A stretch of DNA of 32,037 nt, taken from NCBI GenBank assembly GCA_052387815.1, contig JBQTIU010000030.1, positions 1-32,037 of the forward strand, given 5' to 3'. The stretch's first letter is position 1, and each line of letters begins with the position of its first letter. Below, piece after piece: positions 26,690 to 32,037 of this stretch. Below the pieces are notes generated by a model. That model saw only the letters and a list, made by a program, of their open reading frames with translations, made no database searches and was not told the DNA's origin. Origin of the DNA: JBQTIU01 sp052387815. GTDB lineage: Bacteria > Pseudomonadota > Alphaproteobacteria > CACIAM-22H2. The position numbers and the translations under genes were made by a program.

Positions 26690-28222
26690 TCAGCGCGGCA
26701 GGACGATGCGACGATAGGACAGCGCCTCGGCGACGTGGAGGCGCGCCACGCGCTGGGCGCCGTCGAGATCGGCGAGCGTGCGCGCCACGCGCAGCACGCG
26801 GTGGTAGCCGCGCGCCGACAGGTGGAGGCGCTCGGCGGCCTCGCTCAAGAGCTTGCGCCCGGCGGGCTCGGGCGCGGCCAGCTCCTCGAGGCGCTCGCCG
26901 TCGAGCTCGGCGTTGGTGCGCGGGCGGCCGCCCGCCGGCAGGGCGGCGAAGCGGCGAGTCTGGCGCTGGCGCGCGGCGGCGACCCGGGCCGCGATGTCGG
27001 CCGAGGATTCGGCCGCCGGCGGCAGGGTGAGGTCAGCGGGGCTCACCGCCGGCACCTCGACATGGAGGTCGATGCGGTCGAACAGCGGCCCCGAGATCTT
27101 CGCCTGGTATTCGATCGCGCATTTGGGCGCCCGGCCGCAGGCCTGCGCCGGGTCGTCGAGCCAGCCGCAGCGGCACGGGTTCATCGCCGCCACGAGTTGC
27201 ACGCGGGCGGGATAGGTCACATGCGCGTTGACCCGCGCCACCGTGGCCCGGCCGCTCTCCAGGGGCTGGCGCAGCGACTCGAGCGTGGGCCTCGCGAATT
27301 CCGGCAGCTCGTCCAAGAACAGCACGCCCAGATGGGCGAGCGAGATTTCGCCGGGCCGGGCGCGCGCCCCGCCGCCGATCAGCGCCGGCAGCGAGGCCGA
27401 ATGGTGCGGGTCGCGGAACGGCCGGCGGCGCTTGAGACCGCCCTCGGTGAGCAAGCCGGCGAGCGAATGGATCATGCTGACCTCGAGCGCCTCGGCGGCG
27501 TCGAGCGGCGGCAAGAGGCCGGGCAGCCGGCTCGCCAGCATCGACTTGCCGGCCCCGGGCGGGCCGATCATGAGCAGATTGTGGCTGCCGGCGGCGGCCA
27601 CTTCGAGCGCCCGCTTCGCGGTCTCCTGGCCCTTGATGTCCTTGAGGTCGGGGTAGCTCGCCCCATCCTCGGCGAGCCGCGGCTTGGGGGCGCCGAGGAG
27701 CTGCGCGCCCTTGAAGTGGTTGATGAGGGCGAGCAGGGTTTCGGGCGCCAGCACCGCGAGGCCGAGCGTTTCCCCGCCCGCCCACGCCGCCTCGGCCCCG
27801 CAGGCGGCGGGGCAGATGATCCCGCGCCCGCGGCCGTGCGCGGCCATCGCCGCCGGCAGCACGCCGGGGACGGGGGTCAGCCGGCCGTCGAGCGCCAGCT
27901 CGCCAAGCGCCGTGTAGTCGGCCAGCAGGTCGGCCTCGATCACGCCCATGCCGGCCAACAGGCCGAGCGCGATGGGGAGGTCGTAATGGCTGCCTTCCTT
28001 GGCAAGATCGGCGGGCGACAGATTGACGGTGATCCGCTTCGGCGGCAGCGCCAGGCCGAGGGCGGAGAGGGCCGCGCGGACCCGCTCGCGGCTTTCGCCC
28101 ACCGCCTTGTCGGCCAAACCGACCAGCGCGAAGCCCGGCAGCCCGCCCCCGATATGCACCTGGACGTCGACATCGACGACGGCGATGCCCTCGAAGGCGA
28201 CGGTGTTGACTCGCGCGACCAT
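26690..28222 (-). CDS. comM: YifB/ComM family Mg-chelatase-like ATPase
   Basis: A 510-residue protein with an N-terminal Lon-like ChlI domain (VDVQVHIGGGLPGFALVGLADKAVGESRERVRAAL segment, about residues 15-60), a central AAA+ module with Walker A GPPGAGKS near residue 220 and Walker B FLDELPEF, and a C-terminal Mg-chelatase subdomain with NAELDG. The family helicase-like ATPase promotes branch migration during natural transformation. The start is ATG 28222. It is convergent with gyrB and divergent from the vapB-like gene. Confidence 0.9.
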   Translation of the reverse strand: MVARVNTVAFEGIAVVDVDVQVHIGGGLPGFALVGLADKAVGESRERVRAALSALGLALPPKRITVNLSPADLAKEGSHYDLPIALGLLAGMGVIEADLLADYTALGELALDGRLTPVPGVLPAAMAAHGRGRGIICPAACGAEAAWAGGETLGLAVLAPETLLALINHFKGAQLLGAPKPRLAEDGASYPDLKDIKGQETAKRALEVAAAGSHNLLMIGPPGAGKSMLASRLPGLLPPLDAAEALEVSMIHSLAGLLTEGGLKRRRPFRDPHHSASLPALIGGGARARPGEISLAHLGVLFLDELPEFARPTLESLRQPLESGRATVARVNAHVTYPARVQLVAAMNPCRCGWLDDPAQACGRAPKCAIEYQAKISGPLFDRIDLHVEVPAVSPADLTLPPAAESSADIAARVAAARQRQTRRFAALPAGGRPRTNAELDGERLEELAAPEPAGRKLLSEAAERLHLSARGYHRVLRVARTLADLDGAQRVARLHVAEALSYRRIVLPR

Positions 28223-28368
28223 GGCCCCCCCTTGGCGCTCGGCCGAGTGTAGGCGGATGCCGCCGACCCCGCCAAGCGCCCTTGGACCAGGGCCGGCGGC
28301 GCGCGATCAAGAAGGCGCGCCAGCTCGTGCCGCCGCCGTCGCTATGACCTCGACGGTGAATTTCGCCA

Positions 28369-28398
28369 TTGACGTATTTAGGAGATGTGACATATACT
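28369..28398 (+). promoter_or_regulatory. Probable promoter of the vapBC-like pair
   Basis: TTGACG (28369-28374) is followed after 18 bases by TATACT (28393-28398), about 31 bases before ATG 28429. Both boxes are close to consensus. Confidence 0.55.
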
Positions 28399-28429
28399 CT
28401 CATCCTGTCAAATTATAATGTTTGTGTCA
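28388..28429 (+). promoter_or_regulatory. TGACA/TGTCA repeats, candidate antitoxin operator
   Basis: TGACA at 28388-28392 faces TGTCA at 28406-28410, and a second TGTCA occurs at 28425-28429, 19 bases farther on. They overlap the -10 and the start codon of the AbrB-type gene. Autoregulation by such antitoxins is usual, so an operator role is inferred. Confidence 0.45.
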
Positions 28430-28680
28430 TGAAGCTCGTGAAAGCAAGGATCAACCAGCAGGGCCGGCTCGTCATACCCGCCGCGATTCGCGAGGCGGCG
28501 GACATCCGGCCCGACAGCACCGTCCTGCTCGAGGTCGTCGGCAAGGGCGAGATCAGGGTTCGCAATCTCTCGAATTCCGTTGCCGAGGCGCGAAAACTGG
28601 TCGGCAAATACATCAAACGCGGTGGTCGGCTGGTCGACGAACTGATCGAAGAGCGGCGCCGCGAGGCTGGGCGTGAATGA
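28429..28680 (+). CDS. AbrB/SpoVT-family antitoxin (VapB-like)
   Basis: An 83-residue protein with an AbrB-type swapped-hairpin DNA-binding N-terminus: VKARINQQGRLVIPAAIREAA, about residues 4-24. The C-terminal half is charged and helical (RKLVGKYIKRGG..LIEERRREAG) and would wrap the toxin. ATG 28429 is chosen because the fold begins right after it; the frame also opens at 28369, inside the promoter. The toxin gene overlaps its end by eight bases, which indicates translational coupling. The module is probably a recent accessory insertion next to comM. Confidence 0.8.
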   Translation: MKLVKARINQQGRLVIPAAIREAADIRPDSTVLLEVVGKGEIRVRNLSNSVAEARKLVGKYIKRGGRLVDELIEERRREAGRE

Positions 28681-29062
28681 CATTAGCGCCGTTCTCGACG
28701 CCTCTGCCGTCCTGTCGATCATTCTCGACGAGGATCGGGATTCGATGGTGGAGGTTTTGCGGGCCGGCGCCGCGATCAGCGCGGTGAACGTCGCCGAGGT
28801 CCTGGGCCAGCTGCTCGAGGCCGGAATGCCGGAGGACGCGGCGCTTCGAGCGCTGGAGAAACTCGACCTCGACGTGATTCCCTTCGACTCGACGCAGGCG
28901 CGAATTGTCGCCCGTCTCCGCCCAGCCACGAGGCACCTTGGGCTTTCGCTTGGCGATCGCGCCTGCCTTGCGCTCGGCGAGCGGATGTCGGCTCCCGTTT
29001 ACACGGCCGACCGCGCCTGGCGCTCGCTCTCCCTCAAATCGCCGATCATCCTCGTCCGGTGA
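28673..29062 (+). CDS. PIN-domain ribonuclease toxin (VapC-like)
   Basis: A 129-residue PIN-domain protein. The four acidic active-site residues are present: D9 in SAVLDASAVL, E42 in NVAEVLG, D95 in SLGDRACLA and D113 in YTADRAW. VapC toxins are Mg-dependent endoribonucleases that cut tRNA or rRNA when the antitoxin is lost. The start is GTG 28673, overlapping the stop of the antitoxin gene by eight bases. The nearby ATG at 28677 is out of frame. Confidence 0.85.
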   Translation: MNDISAVLDASAVLSIILDEDRDSMVEVLRAGAAISAVNVAEVLGQLLEAGMPEDAALRALEKLDLDVIPFDSTQARIVARLRPATRHLGLSLGDRACLALGERMSAPVYTADRAWRSLSLKSPIILVR

Positions 29063-29115
29063 GCCCCCGCGCGAGCCCCGGCGCGGCCCCCGTGCCAACC
29101 CTCCAACCACCCCGA

Positions 29116-30102
29116 CTACGCCTCGGGGCCGAGCCGCGTCTTCGCCAGAAGCGGCGCGCCGCCGGTGAGGCGGGCCTCGATCGCGTTCCAAATCCGCGCC
29201 TCGATCTTCACCCCGTCGAAGCGGTTGATCTCCTGGATGCCGGTCGGCGAGGTGACGTTGATCTCGGTCAAGTAATCGCCGATCACGTCGATGCCGGCGA
29301 ACAGGAGGCCGCGCTCGGCTAAGGCTGGCCCGATCGCCGCGCAGATCTCGCGGTCGCGCCTGGTGAGCTCGCTCTTCGTCGCCTTGGCGCCGACATGGAG
29401 GTTGGCGCGCGCCTCGCCGGGTGCCGGGATGCGCATGATCGCGCCCGCCGGCTCGCCATCGACCAGGACGATCCGCTTGTCGCCCCGGCGCACCTCGGGC
29501 AGGTAGCGCTGGGCGATGATCGGCTCGCGGCTCGCCTTGAAGAACATCTCGACGAGCGCATTCAGGTTCTCGTCCTCGGGGCCGAGATGGAACACGCCCG
29601 CCCCGCCGTTGCCGAACAGCGGCTTCAAGATGATGTCCTGGTGCGCGGCGCGGAAGGCGGCGATCTCGTGGCGGTCGGCGGTGATGAGGGTGGGCGGCAT
29701 CAGCGCGGGGTAACGGGTCAAGAACAGCTTCTCGGGGGCGTTGCGGACCTCGACCGGGTCGTTGACCACCAGCGTCGCCGGGTGGATGCGCTCCAAGAGA
29801 TGGGTGGCGGTGATGTAGGCCATGTCGAAGGGTGGGTCCTGGCGCATGAGGACGACGTCGACCGTGGCGAGATCGAGGGTCTCGAAGGCGCCGAGGCGCG
29901 CGTGGTCACCCCCCTTGCGGCGGACCTCGAGCGGCCGCGCGCGGGCCTGCACGCGGCCGTGGACGAAGGACAGGTCGCGGACCAGGTAGTGGTAGAGTTG
30001 GCAACCGCGCGCCTGCGCCTCGAGCGCGAGCACGAAGGTCGAGTCGGCTTCGATGTCGATCCCTTCGATAGGGTCCATCTGGATGGCGACGGACAGGCGC
30101 AT
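29116..30102 (-). CDS. gshB: Glutathione synthetase
   Basis: A 328-residue ATP-grasp ligase that joins gamma-glutamylcysteine and glycine. The N-terminus begins MRLSVAIQMDPIEGID, LMRQDPPFD lies near residue 90, the ATP-binding loop is LKPLFGNGGAGVF near 168, and the C-terminal segment INVTSPTGIQEI is that of bacterial GshB. ATG 30102 is preceded by GGAGAG; the upstream extension to 30192 has no family similarity. It follows the DUF4276 gene by 58 bases on the same strand and converges on the PIN toxin gene. Confidence 0.93.
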   Translation of the reverse strand: MRLSVAIQMDPIEGIDIEADSTFVLALEAQARGCQLYHYLVRDLSFVHGRVQARARPLEVRRKGGDHARLGAFETLDLATVDVVLMRQDPPFDMAYITATHLLERIHPATLVVNDPVEVRNAPEKLFLTRYPALMPPTLITADRHEIAAFRAAHQDIILKPLFGNGGAGVFHLGPEDENLNALVEMFFKASREPIIAQRYLPEVRRGDKRIVLVDGEPAGAIMRIPAPGEARANLHVGAKATKSELTRRDREICAAIGPALAERGLLFAGIDVIGDYLTEINVTSPTGIQEINRFDGVKIEARIWNAIEARLTGGAPLLAKTRLGPEA

Positions 30103-30160
30103 GGTCTCTCCGGCGAGCGGGCCGCCAAGGGGGAACCCTGGTCCGTCGAGGCGGCCGGCC

Positions 30161-30853
30161 CTATCCTGTCCCCGATCGAGCGAGAGATTCAAGTCTGGTC
30201 AGCCAAGCGGCGAAATGCCGGCACCTCGCGCGCATGACCGGAATCCCGATAGCAGCGGCAATCCGAGGACCCGCGGCCGCCTTGCGGGCTCCATACTCAG
30301 GGATCACCTGTTCAATTCGCTTGGCCGGTGCCGTATCTCTGCCGTCATCGATGTCCTCGGGGGTCTCGAACTTCGAGGCGATGCCGATGAGCTTATTGAT
30401 CGCCCGGTCAAGACCAGGACCGAAAAACTCCGCATCGAATTTCGCGCGGTCCGAAAAGAGCAGCGCTTCGAATTCGTGTACCTGAATGTAAGGAATGAAA
30501 CGCCGATGGTTCAGATCATGTTCGAACGCCTCTTCGAGTAACCCGGCCCTTTCTTGCGGAGAATCCCGTCTCGCTGCAGCGAACTCTGGGAAGTCGTCAG
30601 GCAATCCGTAAAGATCGAACATTGTCGTGAAATAAGCATCCGTGTTCCGATCTTCTTTCATCCATAAACTGATATCCTGCTTGATTTTTCGGTAGCGGCT
30701 TACCCCTCCGCGCCGAATCCTGTTTTCGGTACGACTTGTCTCGACGCAGCGAGCGTCGGCAAAAACATTCAACGCGGCTAAGTGGTGACGCAGGACCCCG
30801 TTTACGAAAGTTTCCTCGGTCCTCCCTTCGACGACCATGTGAAGCCGGACCAT
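30161..30853 (-). CDS. DUF4276 family Toprim-like protein
   Basis: A 230-residue protein recognised as DUF4276. The N-terminal acidic motif VEGRTEE (8-14), the central MFDLYGLPDDFP and the segment YIQVHEFEALLFSD are typical, consistent with a Toprim-like nuclease or ligand site. Family genes usually pair with a RecF/OLD-like AAA ATPase as a presumed defence module. Here the last 29 codons of that ATPase gene remain upstream and overlap at TGATG, but the rest is cut by an IS. The IS transposase frame also runs into this gene with no stop, so a longer fused open frame exists from 31498. ATG 30853 is the start chosen from that junction and the family alignment. Confidence 0.8.
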   Translation of the reverse strand: MVRLHMVVEGRTEETFVNGVLRHHLAALNVFADARCVETSRTENRIRRGGVSRYRKIKQDISLWMKEDRNTDAYFTTMFDLYGLPDDFPEFAAARRDSPQERAGLLEEAFEHDLNHRRFIPYIQVHEFEALLFSDRAKFDAEFFGPGLDRAINKLIGIASKFETPEDIDDGRDTAPAKRIEQVIPEYGARKAAAGPRIAAAIGIPVMRARCRHFAAWLTRLESLARSGTG

Positions 30854-30943
30854 CAGACTGGCCGTGCTCCAATAACATTCTTCTCCCAGAGTTCCGAAAG
30901 CGAGTATTCCGCCATCCAATCCGTCAATTTGTCGGCCTCGAGA
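30853..30943 (-). pseudogene. C-terminal remnant of AAA ATPase cut by IS element
   Basis: Between the IS end at 30944 and the DUF4276 start, one frame reads 29 residues to a TGA: LEADKLTDWMAEYSLSELW and then EKNVIGARPV. The YSLxELW..xxxIGxRP ending is typical of the RecF-like AAA ATPases paired with DUF4276. The stop and the following ATG share a base (TGATG), the usual tight coupling of this pair. The upstream part of the gene is not in the window. The identification rests on this short tail and on the known pairing. Confidence 0.7.
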
Positions 30944-30968
30944 TGTACTGCACCCGGTTCCCTGGACA
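30944..30968. repeat. IS terminal inverted repeat
   Basis: A 25-base stretch beginning TGTACTGCACCC and ending CCCTGGACA, the TGT..ACA form seen at ends of this IS3-family group. Everything to its left belongs to the interrupted gene. The matching end is beyond 32037. Confidence 0.6.
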
Positions 30969-31895
30969 CAAGTTTGCGTCATGCGGCGGCCCTTTCGTGA
31001 GATGGCCGCGTCCCACGCCTGATGGGCCTCGGCGGGGCTCAGGTAGCCGTTTTTCTCGACCAGCCATAGGGCATTGTACGTCTCGACGAACTCGCGGACG
31101 GCATCCCGCAGCTCGTCGATGTTGCGGTAGTTGCGGCCATGGATGATCTGCTCCTTCAGCGTGCGGTTGAACCTCTCGGCGACGCCGTTGGTCTGGGGCT
31201 GCTCGACGAAGGCATAGGAAGGCTGGATGCCCCAGTAGGCGATCTGCTTGGAGAAGTACTCGGAGAGGTATTGGGTTCCATGATCCATCCTCAACGACAG
31301 CCCGCGGGCGACGCCGGCGGCGGTGGAGCCGTAGAGCCGAGCCAGGCCCATGGAGATCGGCTGGGCGGCCGCGCAGCGGTCACCCTTCTTGCACGCGTGC
31401 CAGCCGACGCACGTCAAGCGTTCCAGTGCTCGACGGCGGTAAAGATCCAGCCCCAGCCGTCCTCCACCGTGAACACCCGCACGCCGTCCGTGCCCCACAT
31501 GACGTTGGGAGCGTCGGTGACGATCTCGCCGGCATGGGCACGCGGCACGCGCGGCGGCGGCAGCGATGGGGCGAGAGCAGGTTGTTCTCCCGCATGATCC
31601 TGAGCACGCGCTGGCGCGCCACCCGGATGCCGTCCCGCACCCGCAGCCGGGCCCAGACCTTGCGGTGGCCCTCGCCCTGCCACGGAGACGCCGCCAGGTC
31701 GGCCCGGATGGCGGCCAGCAGGTCGGCCTCCGAGATCCTCGGCTGCGGTCCCCGGCGCCTGGCTGGTGGGCGGTCGGCGGCGGCCGCGCGCCGGGACTTC
31801 ATGGCGTAGAAGGAGGATCGGGCAAAACTCCAGGCCGCACAGACCCGCTCGACCCCGTAGGCGAGGCCCGCGCCGGGAGAGGGGGCGGCACGCAT
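30945..31895 (-). pseudogene. IS3-family orfB transposase, two frameshifts
   Basis: Three frames carry one transposase in order. Frame 1 (31895 to about 31565) has GLAYGVERVCAAW and GHRKVWARLR through NNLLSPHR. Frame 2 (about 31560-31417) has APNVMWGTDGVRVFTVEDGW, with the first catalytic Asp, and stops after EHWNA. Frame 3 (about 31413 onwards) has CVGWHACKKGDR, LRMDHGTQYLS with the second Asp, and NGVAERFNRTLKEQ with the catalytic Glu. The shifts lie near 31560 and 31416. No stop occurs before the IS end, so frame 3 continues through the terminal repeat into DUF4276. With both shifts it should be inactive unless sequence errors explain them. Confidence 0.82.
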
Positions 31896-32037
31896 GGCCG
31901 CGACCTCCGCCGCCCCACAGGGCCGGTCTTCTCCGTCTTGGCCGCCAGCAGCTCCACCTGCATGGTCAACGCCCCGATCCGCTGCATGGCGGTGTCCAGT
32001 TCCGCCTGCACCGGATCGCCGGTGCGCTCCTTCAGCG
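31799..32037 (-). pseudogene. IS3 orfA, C-terminal part
   Basis: From the window edge one frame reads LKERTGDPVQAELDTAMQ, then a leucine-rich helix (GALTMQVELLAAKTEK) as at the end of IS3-family orfA, which helps transposase dimerise. After TGPVGRR it runs on in high-GC shadow of orfB to 31799 instead of stopping. The start lies outside the window. Confidence 0.6.

Larger units (their letters stand above)
30944..32037 (-). mobile_element. IS3-family element, partial and frameshifted
   Basis: The element ends at 30944 and continues past the window end, with its transposase reading leftwards. It contains the end of an orfA and an orfB split in three frames with the DDE triad distributed among them. 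Its right terminal repeat is at 30944-30968. It has interrupted the ATPase gene upstream of DUF4276. The other end and the target-site duplication cannot be checked here. Confidence 0.85.

Noticed and set aside
28369..28428. Longer antitoxin start at 28369
   Set aside because: It would overlap the -35/-10 boxes; the AbrB fold begins at ATG 28429.
30103..30192. Upstream start of glutathione synthetase at 30192
   Set aside because: The 30 extra residues overlap the DUF4276 end and are not conserved; ATG 30102 has a ribosome site.

Overview
The window is a high-GC chromosomal segment from an alphaproteobacterium, probably a Rhodospirillales-like or related uncultured lineage. The indications are an Irr-type Fur regulator, the ubiE-ubiB / coaBC-dut group next to mutM, and the replication block rpsT-dnaA-dnaN-recF-gyrB. 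No rRNA, tRNA or CRISPR array was seen.

Layout. (1) 1-4330: irr, a rubrerythrin without a rubredoxin domain, a two-[4Fe-4S] CCG-domain oxidoreductase and a DUF3501 gene form an iron/peroxide-stress module, with a convergent MFS transporter behind it. (2) 4331-7126: a lower-GC island on the minus strand holds an N6-adenine methyltransferase and, translationally coupled to it, a XamI-type restriction endonuclease gene. The endonuclease frame is intact except for two nonsense codons (TAG 5493-5495, TGA 5373-5375). (3) 7176-11667: an exported SH3 protein, a 2-hydroxyacid dehydrogenase, a MoeB/ThiF-like adenylyltransferase, cysteine synthase, a cysteine-poor Rrf2 regulator and dUTPase. (4) 11671-18999: coaBC, a second MFS gene, ubiB, ubiE, mutM, a small exported protein, enoyl-CoA hydratase and rpsT. 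(5) 19000-26667: a 512-base structured, partly AT-rich gap, then dnaA, pcp, dnaN, recF and gyrB, with pcp unusually placed between dnaA and dnaN. (6) 26690-30102: a ComM/YifB-type ATPase gene, a VapBC-like toxin-antitoxin pair with its own promoter and repeats, and glutathione synthetase. (7) 30161-32037: a DUF4276 (Toprim-like) gene preceded by the last 29 codons of its partner ATPase gene. That gene is cut by an IS3-family element which is itself frameshifted and runs off the window end.

The main result is that accessory regions on both sides of the replication-gene block carry broken defence systems: a restriction-modification system with a nonsense-disrupted nuclease and an intact methylase, and an ATPase-DUF4276 pair whose ATPase was interrupted by an IS. 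Neither lesion is visible from ordinary ORF calls. They appear only on reading through stops and past the IS terminal repeat. Other points are an Irr-linked iron module with a strong intercistronic hairpin, catalytic or zinc-ligand substitutions in CoaBC and Fpg, palindromes in the cysK promoter region, and two copies of a small GTAGGGG hairpin repeat.
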